NCBI GenBank assembly: GCA_965199235.1
Contig: CBDAQU010000002.1
Location: 124,001-188,000 of the forward strand
Direction: 5' to 3'
DNA: 64,000 nt
DNA from: BOG-908 sp965199235
Lineage (GTDB): Bacteria > Pseudomonadota > Alphaproteobacteria > Acetobacterales > Acetobacteraceae
Part shown: one piece after another, positions 54,687-62,715 of the stretch
Layout of the letters: each line of letters starts with the position of its first letter
Position numbering within the stretch: position 1 is the stretch's first letter
Position numbers and translations under genes: made by a program
Notes under the pieces: model-generated
The model's database searches: none
What the model saw: only the letters and a program-made list of their open reading frames with translations
Told to the model about the DNA's origin: nothing

Positions 54687-55301
54687 ATGCGCCTGCATCT
54701 GGTGCGGCACGGGCATACCGATGCGCTTGGCAACACGCTGACGGGGCGGTCGCCTGGAGTGGGTCTGAGCGCGCGAGGCAGGGAGGAGGCTGGAAGGGCT
54801 GCCCTCGGCCTTTCGGGGGAGGCGGGGGTAGCGGGCGTGTTCAGCTCCCCTCGCCTGCGCGCGCGCCAGACGGCCGAGCGGATCGCCGCCGCGATGGGGT
54901 GCATCGTGGAGGACGAGGCCCGGCTGGACGAGGTCGATTTCGGCGCCTGGTCGGGGTGCCGCTTTGCCGCGTTGGACGGCGATCCTGGTTGGTCCGAGTG
55001 GAACGGCCTTCGCAGCCTGGCCGGCGCGCCGGGCGGCGAGACCATGCTGCAGGTGCAGGCCCGCGCGGTGGGCTTCGTGCAGCATCTGCGGCAGCGGGGA
55101 AGCGATGCCGGCTTCGTCCTGGTCAGCCATGCCGACGTGATCAGGTCGATCCTGGCCTATGTGCTGGGCATGCCGATCGAGCTGATGCAGCGCATCGAGG
55201 TTTCGCCTGCGGGGCGGAGCGTGGTGGTGTTGGAGGGCGGCGATGTTAGGGTGGAAAGCCTGAACATGCCCGGCCCTCGGTCCTCCACTACGGAACGGTG
55301 A
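54687..55301 (+). CDS. Histidine phosphatase family protein
   Basis: A 204-aa phosphatase of the phosphoglycerate-mutase superfamily. The LVRHGHTD motif holds the phospho-accepting His, FSSPRLRARQTAE is the second conserved block, and VSHADVIRSIL carries the second catalytic His. It resembles CobC/GpmB-like small phosphatases. Its substrate is unknown; the nearest metabolic neighbour is inositol-3-phosphate synthase. A cluster of terminator palindromes follows. Confidence 0.9.
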   Translation: MRLHLVRHGHTDALGNTLTGRSPGVGLSARGREEAGRAALGLSGEAGVAGVFSSPRLRARQTAERIAAAMGCIVEDEARLDEVDFGAWSGCRFAALDGDPGWSEWNGLRSLAGAPGGETMLQVQARAVGFVQHLRQRGSDAGFVLVSHADVIRSILAYVLGMPIELMQRIEVSPAGRSVVVLEGGDVRVESLNMPGPRSSTTER

Positions 55302-55361
55302 TCGTGAGATGAGGGTGCTCTAGAAGTCGACCGCCAACATCGCGGCCACTCGCGGCAAGCA

Positions 55362-55450
55362 GTCCTTTTTGCAAAAAGGACCAAAAAACCTTTGTTTATT
55401 TGATCCGCGACAGCCGGACAAAGGTTTTTTGCTTCTTTTTTGCAAAAAAG
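55362..55450. terminator. Three consecutive palindromes between convergent genes
   Basis: The AT-rich stretch contains a perfect 20-bp palindrome GTCCTTTTTGCAAAAAGGAC (55362-55381), a 12-bp inverted repeat AAAAAACCTTTG/CAAAGGTTTTTT (55383-55394 with 55419-55430), and a 16-bp palindrome CTTTTTTGCAAAAAAG (55435-55450). It lies between the convergent histidine phosphatase and glycosyltransferase genes, and T-runs face both sides, as in a bidirectional terminator. Little else is in the 181-nt gap. Confidence 0.75.
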
Positions 55451-55482
55451 AGTGCCCGCGAGTAGGCGGACCTCAAACCGGT

Positions 55483-56442
55483 CTAGGCCTTGTTTTGGCG
55501 AGCAATATCGTCACTCCGACTATTCCAGTCCGCGTGACATTGCTCTAGCTCCGTCAGGGCGGCGGACCAGTCGCCCGGCCTGTGCTGATGCACGACCGTC
55601 ATCGTGGGGTACCAGGGGCATGGCTGGCCGGGGCTAGGCCAGCGCCAGTCGGGGTCGTGCTTGGCCAGCAGGATGACGGGCCGCCCGAGCGCGCCGGCCA
55701 GGTGGGCCACCATGCTGTCGACCGACACGATGACCGGCAGGGCGGCGACCAGTGCCGCCGTGCGCAGCAGGTCCATGTCGGTGTCGCCAGGGTTGACGAA
55801 GACGGGCCCTGCTGCCTGCAGGGCTGCCGGCCCGCGCTGCAGGCTGACGAAGCGACGTCCTGGCCGGCTGCATGCGCCGGCGAGGCTCTGCAGGGGGATA
55901 GAGCGCGACGTGTCCCAGCCGCCCGCTTCCCAGCACAGTCCCAGGCAGGCCGAAGCGGATGCCAGCGGCGCGGGAGGAACGCCCAGGTAGGGCACCAGGG
56001 CCGCGACCTGCGACGCGCTGGCGCGCAGGACGTGGCCGAGTTCCATGATTTCGACGTCGCAGCCGCCCGGCGGCAGCGGGGCGGCGACGTCGAAGGGCAC
56101 CAGGCGGTCGATGCCTGGCAGGCTCGCCAGCAGGGCGCAGAGTTCCGGCTGGGCTTGCAGTGTGACGTGCGCCGCGCGTGCGCGCAGGGCGGGCAGGAAG
56201 CGCGCGAATTGCAGCGTGTCGCCCAGGCCGTGGTAGCAGCGCACCAGCACGCGCTGCCCGTCTGGCGGGGTGCCGTCCCACACCCCGCGCAGGTGGTAGG
56301 GCTGCGACGGGTCGTCACGCGTGGCGCGGTCGCGGCGCGCCAGCATCGCGTCGCTGATCGCCCAGGCGCCGGCGAAATCGCCGGCCCGCATGCACGCCAC
56401 CCAGGCGGCGCCGGCGTCCAGGCTTGCCACGCTAACGGCCAT
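55483..56442 (-). CDS. GT9-like (ADP-heptose:LPS transferase-like) glycosyltransferase
   Basis: A 319-aa protein from ATG 56442. VRCYHGLGDTLQFARFLPAL is the start typical of GT9-like proteins that often follow TPR regions. Later LQRGPAALQ, VNPGDTDMDLLRTAALVAAL and VSVDSMVAHLAGALGRPVIL correspond to the donor-binding half. The final PWYPTMTVVHQHRPGDWSAA completes the domain. The sugar is unknown. It diverges from nhaA with 89 nt between starts, and the longer frame upstream is excluded. Confidence 0.75.
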   Translation of the reverse strand: MAVSVASLDAGAAWVACMRAGDFAGAWAISDAMLARRDRATRDDPSQPYHLRGVWDGTPPDGQRVLVRCYHGLGDTLQFARFLPALRARAAHVTLQAQPELCALLASLPGIDRLVPFDVAAPLPPGGCDVEIMELGHVLRASASQVAALVPYLGVPPAPLASASACLGLCWEAGGWDTSRSIPLQSLAGACSRPGRRFVSLQRGPAALQAAGPVFVNPGDTDMDLLRTAALVAALPVIVSVDSMVAHLAGALGRPVILLAKHDPDWRWPSPGQPCPWYPTMTVVHQHRPGDWSAALTELEQCHADWNSRSDDIARQNKA

Positions 56443-56531
56443 CAGTGTTCCCGCTTGTGTTGGTCGCCAGGTGGGCGGCCGCGTGCGATACGCGGGCGTG
56501 CCGGTGTCGGCCAGGGGGTTGCCGGAGCGGC

Positions 56532-57713
56532 ATGAGCGGTGTGCTGACCAAGCCGATCGACGCGTTGCGGGAGTTCCTGCGCAGCGAGGCAGCGGGCGGC
56601 GTGATGCTGATCCTGGCCTCGCTCGCGGCTCTGGCCTGGTCGAACTCGCCGGCCGCGCCGTCATACGCGCGGCTGATCGCCGCCTCGGTCGGGCACGGAC
56701 GCGCCTCGCTGCCGGTGTACGAGATCGTCAATGACGGGCTGATGTCGCTGTTCTTCCTGCTGGCTGGGCTGGAGATCCGACGCGAGCTGACCGAGGGCCG
56801 GCTGGCTTCGGTGCGCCAGGCGGCCGCACCCGCCATCGCGGCGCTCGGCGGCATGATCGTGCCAGCGCTGATCTTTCTGGCCCTCAACCATGGCAGGGCC
56901 AGCGCACGGGGCTGGGCGGTGCCGGTCGCGACCGACATCGCGTTCTCCCTGGCCGTGCTGCGCGTGCTGGGAACGCGGGTCAGCTTCTCTCTGCGGGTGT
57001 TTCTGACGGCGCTGGCCATTCTGGACGATCTCGGGGCGATCCTGGTGATAGCACTGTTCTACTCCGGCAGCCTGTACTGGCCGGCGCTGGGCGGGGCGGC
57101 GGCGGTCTGGCTCGGGATGTTGGCGCTGAACCGGGCGGGCGTGCGCATGCTGTGGCCTTACGTGCTGGGCGGCGCGCTGCTTTGGGCGCTGGTGTTCAAC
57201 AGCGGCGTGCACGCCACCTTGGCGGGCGTGGCGCTCGCCTTTGTGGTCCCGGCCAAGCCGGCGGGGCCGCGCTCGCCCGCGGCCCGGCTGGAGCACGGGC
57301 TGTCCGGGTGGGTCGCCTATCTGATCCTGCCGGTGTTCGGCCTGGTCAATGCCGGGCTCGACCTTCGCGCGCTGCCGGCCTCGCTCCTGGTATCGCCCGC
57401 GCCGCTCGGCGTGCTGCTCGGGCTGTTCCTGGGCAAGCAGGCGGGCGTGTTCGGCGCCACCATGCTCGGGCGGCGTCTTGGGCTGCTCGAATTGCCTGGG
57501 CGGATGGGTGCAGCCGACCTCTATGGGGCGGCGCTGCTGTGCGGGATCGGGTTCACCATGAGCCTGTTCATCGGCGACCTGGCGTTTCACGGGACCGTTC
57601 TGCACGACGGCATCAAGCTGGCGGTGTTTTGCGGGTCTCTGCTGTCCGCGATTTGCGGGGTTTGTGTTTTGTTTGTCGTCGGCAAGACGCAAGGAGGGCT
57701 TGGGGAGACGTGA
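56532..57713 (+). CDS. nhaA: Na+/H+ antiporter NhaA
   Basis: A 393-aa inner-membrane antiporter that extrudes Na+ or Li+ in exchange for protons. Eleven or twelve hydrophobic segments are visible; the ion-binding Asp residues lie in VATDIAFSLAVL and LAILDDLGAILVIALFY, the latter containing the catalytic DD pair. FFLLAGLEIRRELTEG is also conserved. ATG 56532 is chosen because upstream residues (in-frame from 56445) are hydrophilic and unlike NhaA. Confidence 0.96.
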   Translation: MSGVLTKPIDALREFLRSEAAGGVMLILASLAALAWSNSPAAPSYARLIAASVGHGRASLPVYEIVNDGLMSLFFLLAGLEIRRELTEGRLASVRQAAAPAIAALGGMIVPALIFLALNHGRASARGWAVPVATDIAFSLAVLRVLGTRVSFSLRVFLTALAILDDLGAILVIALFYSGSLYWPALGGAAAVWLGMLALNRAGVRMLWPYVLGGALLWALVFNSGVHATLAGVALAFVVPAKPAGPRSPAARLEHGLSGWVAYLILPVFGLVNAGLDLRALPASLLVSPAPLGVLLGLFLGKQAGVFGATMLGRRLGLLELPGRMGAADLYGAALLCGIGFTMSLFIGDLAFHGTVLHDGIKLAVFCGSLLSAICGVCVLFVVGKTQGGLGET

Positions 57714-57737
57714 CGTCCCCTCCAGGCCCCCCGTCGG

Positions 57738-58004
57738 TTATTTCTGGCCGGAGGTGTGGGTGTGATGGTGGACCTTGCCGTCCTTGTCCGTGTACTCGCG
57801 GGATTTGAGGTCGCTGTCTTCGGAGTGGCTGCCGGCCTGGGCTTCCTTGCCGTGGCTTTCCTGGGCATGTCCGTGGCTGCGATCGGCGCTCGCCTCAGTT
57901 GTCCCCTTGGTACGGCCGGCCTCGCGGTTCTCCTTCAGCCGTCCGTCGTGTTCGGGGTCCTTGACGGTGCCCTGGTTCGCGTTTCCGCTATGCGATGTAG
58001 CCAT
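57738..58004 (-). CDS. Small hydrophilic stress-type hypothetical protein
   Basis: An 88-aa extremely polar protein (MATSHSGNANQGTVKDPEHD onward) rich in Lys, Glu, His, Ser and Gly. It ends in an His-rich HHHTHTSGQK tail that could bind metal. It resembles small disordered hydrophilins but no family was recognised. It sits between the convergent nhaA gene and the final minus-strand cluster, 92 nt downstream of the cluster's last gene. Confidence 0.6.
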   Translation of the reverse strand: MATSHSGNANQGTVKDPEHDGRLKENREAGRTKGTTEASADRSHGHAQESHGKEAQAGSHSEDSDLKSREYTDKDGKVHHHTHTSGQK

Positions 58005-58096
58005 GAGTATTCCTTCTCTCTGCGCCGAGGCCGTCGGGCCTGGGTGCCGGAGATAACTGGCCGCCCAGCAACCGGTGCCGCCGCTCTACGGACAAA

Positions 58097-58951
58097 CTAA
58101 AGTGACGGGTTTGCCGGGTTGACGGCGTGCGGTTCGCGCCGTCGGAACGCGAAGGCGGCCCCGTCCCACAGCGTGAACGGGCGCTCGCCGTGCACTTCGA
58201 GGGCCAGGCGCCAGCGTTCGCTCCAGCCTGACGCGCGCTCTCGATCCTCGGCCGGGGATGCGCCGTAGGACAGGTTCAGCACGGCGAGCACGCCCCCCGG
58301 CGCCAGCATCGGCGCGAGCGCCGCGACCGCGGCCTCGGCCACGCCGGCCTGCATCAGGTAGGGAAAGCTGTCCACCGCCATGACCAGGTCCAGGCTGGAC
58401 GGCGGCAGGGCGGGCGCGCCGTCGGCCACCCGGAATTCCACGTTGCCGAGGCTGCCGTGCCGACGCCTCGCTTCCTCGATCATGCGCGGCGAGACGTCCG
58501 CGCCGAGCACGCTGCCGACATGCGGCGCGAGTGCCGCGGCAACCCGTCCGATGCCGCAGCCCAGATCGAGCACGCGGGCGCCAGGACGCGCGTAATCCCG
58601 GCGCAGCAGCCAGTCCACCAGTTCCCCGGTCGCGCGCGCCAGCAGAACAGGGTCGTTGAGCGCGTAGGCGGCGACGCTGGCTTCCGGGGCGGTCCGCACC
58701 GCGCGGTCGAACATCGCGGCGATCGCCTGGGTGGTGCGTGGCTCGGCGTGGTCTACGCTCGCCTCCCCCACCATGCGGACGATTGCGGGAAGGTTGTGTG
58801 TCTGGGCAGCAAACAGCGCCGCCAGCGCCGATCCTGCCGGCAGCAGGCGCTCGATCTCACGCAGGCCGTGGCCGTCCAGCAGCAGGCGCGCGAGCGCCAC
58901 TTCCGGCGAGATGCGCCCGGCCAGCCAGTCGGCCAACGCGCGCTGCGTCAC
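58097..58951 (-). CDS. SAM-dependent methyltransferase with N-terminal extension
   Basis: A 284-aa class I methyltransferase beginning at GTG 58951, whose GTGA overlaps the upstream gene. Residues ~1-110 are a helical extension (LADWLAGRISPEVALARLLL). The core has VLDLGCGIGRVAAALAPHVG for SAM binding, LGADVSP and DLVMAVDSFPYL. It may modify a sugar or lipid built by the adjacent glycosyltransferases. It is the final gene of the overlapping 64-58 kb run. Confidence 0.88.
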   Translation of the reverse strand: MTQRALADWLAGRISPEVALARLLLDGHGLREIERLLPAGSALAALFAAQTHNLPAIVRMVGEASVDHAEPRTTQAIAAMFDRAVRTAPEASVAAYALNDPVLLARATGELVDWLLRRDYARPGARVLDLGCGIGRVAAALAPHVGSVLGADVSPRMIEEARRRHGSLGNVEFRVADGAPALPPSSLDLVMAVDSFPYLMQAGVAEAAVAALAPMLAPGGVLAVLNLSYGASPAEDRERASGWSERWRLALEVHGERPFTLWDGAAFAFRRREPHAVNPANPSL

Positions 58952-59949
58952 GCGCGCACCAGGCTCAGCGTCGCGTTGTGGCGGTCGGCGGCACCCCAGG
59001 CGTATTTGTAGCCCTCGTCGCCGCGCAGGAAATGCAGCGCCCGGCGGCCTTCCTGTATCGCCGCCTCCGCCATTTCGCCCAGCAGCAGCGAGCCTGGGCT
59101 GCAGGACGCGTGTTCGGCGGCGAACCCGCTCATGTAGAACAGCAGGTCCTGCCCTGCGGCGAAGGCCATGCAGGCGGCCGCCAGTTCGCCGCCGATGCGC
59201 AGCGCGGCGAGGCGGAGCACGCCCAGCTCCAGCAGCCCTGGTGCGGCGAGCGTCAGCGCGGCGCGCACGCGCGGGTCGGCCAGCACGCCGCCCGGTTCGC
59301 CCCTGCCCGTCCAGCGTGCCTCGTGCAGGCGGAACAGGTCGGCCAGATGTTCGGTCAGGTTCGACGCGTCGGCAGTGTGCATCACGGCGCCGCCGGCGCG
59401 GGCGGCGCGGTGGCGGTTCATTCGCAGCTTGCGGTGCGCCGTCGCCTGCATGGTCTGCCGCAGGCCGTCCACGGTCTGCGGCAGCAGGAGAACGGGACAG
59501 GGCGAGGTGGCGTGCAGCGATGCCTGCCAGCCGGCGGGGGCGGTGGCCCTGCGCAGCGGCGAGCCTGGCGGCAGCTCGATCAGGTCGCAACGGTCCACCC
59601 CGGCCCCCCGCAGAACCGCTTCCAGCAGCCGGGCGGCGGCGTCCGGCGGGGCGTCCGGCGCGATCAGCGCGTCCAGGCAATCGCTGATGCCTGCCCCGAT
59701 CGGCAGGAGTCTTGCGTCGCCTGCCTCGGTCAGCACGTAGGCGGGCAGCAGGCCGAGCAGCCGGCCGCCGCCCTGCAGCACGCCCAGCGCGGGGCGGCCG
59801 GTGCCGAATTGCGACCACCAGGCGGAGAGCCAGGGATGGCTCTGGAACGGGCCGGCGCCTGGCACGCGGCGCCACAGGTCGGACCACTCCCCGGCCAGGC
59901 CGTGCAGCCCGGCGTCCGTGGTGACGCAGGTCACGGTCAGGGTGCTCAT
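58948..59949 (-). CDS. CelD/BcsL-like GNAT acyltransferase (FemAB-type fold)
   Basis: A 333-aa protein with the pattern of the Acetyltransf_6 (CelD/BcsL) group: an N-terminal AGPFQSHPWLSAWWSQFGTG, a middle AHRKLRMNRHRAARAGGAVM and the C-terminal FLRGDEGYKYAWGAADRHNA. Members are found in cellulose and exopolysaccharide clusters and are thought to acylate sugars. It overlaps both neighbours by 4 nt (ATGA). It starts at ATG 59949 because the family begins just there; the longer frame is a shadow of the glycosyltransferase gene. Confidence 0.87.
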   Translation of the reverse strand: MSTLTVTCVTTDAGLHGLAGEWSDLWRRVPGAGPFQSHPWLSAWWSQFGTGRPALGVLQGGGRLLGLLPAYVLTEAGDARLLPIGAGISDCLDALIAPDAPPDAAARLLEAVLRGAGVDRCDLIELPPGSPLRRATAPAGWQASLHATSPCPVLLLPQTVDGLRQTMQATAHRKLRMNRHRAARAGGAVMHTADASNLTEHLADLFRLHEARWTGRGEPGGVLADPRVRAALTLAAPGLLELGVLRLAALRIGGELAAACMAFAAGQDLLFYMSGFAAEHASCSPGSLLLGEMAEAAIQEGRRALHFLRGDEGYKYAWGAADRHNATLSLVRA

Positions 59950-60998
59950 CCGGCGCAGGCCGGCTCGGCCGCGAGCTGGCGGTAGCGGTTGAAATAGGCC
60001 TCCACCATCCGGTGCAGGGAGAAACGATCGCGCGCCGCCGCCCGGCACGCCTCCTGGCCGATGGTGCCGGCCCGGCACATTGCGCCGGCCATCGCCTCCA
60101 CGGTCTCGACCAGGAACCCCGTGCGCCCGTCTTCGACGATGCCGGCCAGCGCGCCGGCAGGGTAGGCCACCACGGGCGTGCCGCAGGCGAGCGCCTCCAT
60201 CGCCACCAGGGAGCTCGTCTCCTGCGCCAGGCTGGGCGCCAGCAGGCAGGATGCGGCCGACAGCAGGCGTCGCTTGCGCGCCAGGCCGACAGGACCGAGG
60301 AAGCGCCTGTGCCGGTCCAGCAGCGGCGCCACCTGCGCCTCGAAATAGGCGGTGTGCTCGGGATAGGGGAACACCGCGCCGCCGATCAGCAGGGGCATGC
60401 CGGCCAGGTGCGCGGCCTGCAGCGCCAGGTGCTGCCCCTTCTCCTCGCACACCCTGCCGAGCATGAGCGCGAAGTGTTGCCTACGGTGCCGGGCGGCGGC
60501 GAAATAGGCCACGTCCACCCCGTTGGCGACGGGCGCCAGCATGGTGCGCAGCTGCGGACACGCGGCTGCCTGGGAGTCCGACACGCAGTTGAACCACAGC
60601 CCGGGCGACACTGGCAGCGCGGCATACCAGGCGGGCGGCAGATGCAGCGTGACCAGGGTCGGCGGACGATCCACGGGCAGCGTCTCGGCGAAATCGAGGC
60701 CGTGCGCGTGCAGCACGTCCACCCGGCTGTTCCGGATCGTGTGCTCGACCGCTTGCCTCGTCGCCGCCTGCGCCCGATGCCGGGCCTGCGCATCCACCGC
60801 GCGATGCGGGTCGATGCCGGTGTCGATCAGGGTGCCGGCCGCACGGCTGCCGCGGCAGGCGACGACCAGCGAGCGGTGGCCGGCCTCGGTCAGCGCGCGG
60901 TCCAGAATGGACAGCACCTGCTCGGCCCCGCCCACCGCGTCCGGCCCGACCGGCGCCAGCGCGTATGCCACGCTCAGCACGCTCAGCGCCACGGTCAC
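59946..60998 (-). CDS. Glycosyltransferase family 4
   Basis: A 350-aa GT-B glycosyltransferase. GGAEQVLSILDRALTEAGHR is the acceptor-side start; FALMLGRVCEEKGQHLALQA and AMEALACGTPVVAYPAGAL are donor-binding blocks, with the E-x7-E motif degenerate at its first position in this copy. It overlaps the CelD-like gene by 4 nt and the PIG-L gene by 4 nt. In context it likely transfers the sugar built by the cluster. Confidence 0.92.
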   Translation of the reverse strand: MTVALSVLSVAYALAPVGPDAVGGAEQVLSILDRALTEAGHRSLVVACRGSRAAGTLIDTGIDPHRAVDAQARHRAQAATRQAVEHTIRNSRVDVLHAHGLDFAETLPVDRPPTLVTLHLPPAWYAALPVSPGLWFNCVSDSQAAACPQLRTMLAPVANGVDVAYFAAARHRRQHFALMLGRVCEEKGQHLALQAAHLAGMPLLIGGAVFPYPEHTAYFEAQVAPLLDRHRRFLGPVGLARKRRLLSAASCLLAPSLAQETSSLVAMEALACGTPVVAYPAGALAGIVEDGRTGFLVETVEAMAGAMCRAGTIGQEACRAAARDRFSLHRMVEAYFNRYRQLAAEPACAG

Positions 60999-61714
60999 GC
61001 GGCAGCCGCGCGCGCACGCCAGGCAGGGCCGGTCATGCCCCAGTCGTAGCGTTCGTAATGCAGCGTGCCAGCATGTGGCGGCTGCGAAAAATCGTAGTGC
61101 GGCGCGGGCCGGAATGCCTCCCGCGCCACCCCGAACGGCGCGAGCGTGGCGCGCTGGCTGACGAAACAGTCCAGCATGCGCCGTTTGGCCGCCTGCTCGG
61201 CCTCGTTCAGCTCCACCACGGTCGGCGCTCGCCCGTTCGGCAGGAAGCGGCCGGTCGCCATGCCCCCCTCGCCGGCGGCGTGGTAGCTGGCGAACTCGAA
61301 GACCGGCGCGCGGCGCGCGGCGCGGTGCACCGCGAACGCCGTTGCGTCGTGGTCCGGGTGGCCGCCCTCGTAGGGGTGGGTCAGGACGGCTTCGATGCCG
61401 TGCTCGGCAAACAGCGTTGCCAGCGAGGCGGCAAGTGCGGCCATGCGCGAGGAGGCGCCCTGGTCGGGCGCGTGCAGCTCGGCCAGCATGGGGTCGGCGC
61501 CGCCGGCCAGGAGCGCCGCCTGCAACTCGGCGCGCCGCGCACGGGCGTAGTCCTCGGCACCCGAAAAACCCGCGTTCCTCGCGTCGGCCAGGGTGCGCGG
61601 TGCGCCGTCGGTCACGTGCACCACGAGCAGGTCATCGAACAGATGCAGGCTGGCGCCGGCGCCGATCGTTTCGTCGTCGGGGTGTGCCGCCACCAGCGCC
61701 ACCCGGCCCGGCAC
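60995..61714 (-). CDS. PIG-L family de-N-acetylase
   Basis: A 239-aa zinc-dependent deacetylase of the GlcNAc-PI de-N-acetylase/MshB/LmbE type. AAHPDDE and HPDHD are the zinc-binding motifs, and PYEGGHPDH sits between them. It should remove an N-acetyl group from a GlcNAc-like sugar. The start is uncertain: GTG 61714 is the first ordinary start codon in this frame after the stop of the upstream gene. Start-proximal DNA holds a 23-bp direct repeat. The gene is coupled to the GT4 gene by an ATGA overlap. Confidence 0.88.
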   Translation of the reverse strand: MPGRVALVAAHPDDETIGAGASLHLFDDLLVVHVTDGAPRTLADARNAGFSGAEDYARARRAELQAALLAGGADPMLAELHAPDQGASSRMAALAASLATLFAEHGIEAVLTHPYEGGHPDHDATAFAVHRAARRAPVFEFASYHAAGEGGMATGRFLPNGRAPTVVELNEAEQAAKRRMLDCFVSQRATLAPFGVAREAFRPAPHYDFSQPPHAGTLHYERYDWGMTGPAWRARAAAA

Positions 61715-61740
61715 GCGCCGGCGGCCTGCCAGGCAGTCGA

Positions 61741-61793
61741 GCAGGCCATTGCTCGGCGGGCCGTCGCTCAGCAGGCGATTGCTCAGCCGGCCG
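61741..61793. repeat. Two 23-bp direct repeats at the glycoside hydrolase/PIG-L junction
   Basis: Copies at 61741-61763 and 61771-61793 are identical at 20 of 23 positions (GCAGGC-ATTGCTC-GC-GGCCG) with a 30-bp period. They lie across the 3' end of the hydrolase gene and the untranslated start of the PIG-L frame, so they look like a local duplication that may have moved the start of the latter. Confidence 0.6.
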
Positions 61794-62715
61794 GCTCCGT
61801 CAGCGGGCGGGCGCGGGTGTCGACACGGCCGGACGCGTAGCGGCGGATCATCGTGGCGCAGAACTCGGCGAACTGTTCGGGGTGGCGCGGCGGCGCCGTG
61901 TGATGCGGCCAGGTGCCGCATTCCTCCGGCGTGAAACAGAAGGTGACGGTGACGTCGAACCCGTCCAGCGCGCGCATCTGCCTGTCGAACCAGGCTTGAG
62001 GCTCCGGCCGCAGCCAATCGGCCCAGCTCAGGCCGGTGCGGAGGTAGCGGACGCCCATGTCGCGCATCAGGCGGACCGCGTCGTCCAGGCGGTGGTCGTC
62101 GTAGTGGAACCACTGGCAGATGCCGATGTCCGGCGTGTACTCCGAGAAACTCTTGGCCGCGAGCTTCGGACGGCCGTGCTCGTCGTAGAGCCCCATGTGA
62201 AAATGCCGGTAATAGGAGGACCCCTCCGCCTCGCGATGCCGCGTCGTGGCCGGCCATGCGGCGGGCAGGTCGTAGAGGCTGTACCAGTGGATGCGCGGCG
62301 CGCGCCCGATCAGCAGCTCGGCCGTGCGCCTCAGCCCCCATTGCTGGACCTCCTCGGCGCCGAAGGTGGAGATGCCCACTTCGGACACCCAGACCGGCAG
62401 GCTCGTGCAGCGTTTTATGCCGGCGATCTTTTCGGGCCATTCGCCGATCATCCAGTGGTTCCAGTCGAGCGGGAAGCCGTGCACCGCCACCGCGTCGAGG
62501 TGGTCGAGCACGCCCTGGGCCTGCAGCACGCCCAGGAAATCGGGATCGATCGGCGACATGCCGCCCAGCACGCGCGGCAGGCCCGGCGCTTCTGCGGCGA
62601 TCGCCTGGCCGGCGAGCCTGGTCATCGTCGCGAAGATCTTCCAGCCGGGGTCGGATTCGAAATCCCAATGCGACTTGTTGTTGGGTTCGTTCCAGATCAT
62701 CGCGGCCTCGATCAT
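61783..62715 (-). CDS. Glycoside hydrolase (beta-xylosidase-like TIM barrel), permuted order
   Basis: A 310-aa protein starting at ATG 62715. It opens with AAMIWNEPNNKSHWDFESDP, where WNEP carries the acid/base Glu that normally ends barrel strand 4. Then come PRVLGGMSPID, LDAVAVHGFPLDWNHW, LPVWVSEVGIS (nucleophile Glu, strand 7) and RIHWYSLYDLP (strand 8). Only after these come DIGICQWFHYDD, VRYLRTGLSWADWLRP and FDVTVTFCFTPEECG, which look like strands 1-3. No signal peptide is present, so it acts in the cytoplasm. It overlaps the methyltransferase upstream by 4 nt. The clan A call is secure; the exact GH family is not. Confidence 0.75.
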   Translation of the reverse strand: MIEAAMIWNEPNNKSHWDFESDPGWKIFATMTRLAGQAIAAEAPGLPRVLGGMSPIDPDFLGVLQAQGVLDHLDAVAVHGFPLDWNHWMIGEWPEKIAGIKRCTSLPVWVSEVGISTFGAEEVQQWGLRRTAELLIGRAPRIHWYSLYDLPAAWPATTRHREAEGSSYYRHFHMGLYDEHGRPKLAAKSFSEYTPDIGICQWFHYDDHRLDDAVRLMRDMGVRYLRTGLSWADWLRPEPQAWFDRQMRALDGFDVTVTFCFTPEECGTWPHHTAPPRHPEQFAEFCATMIRRYASGRVDTRARPLTEPAG

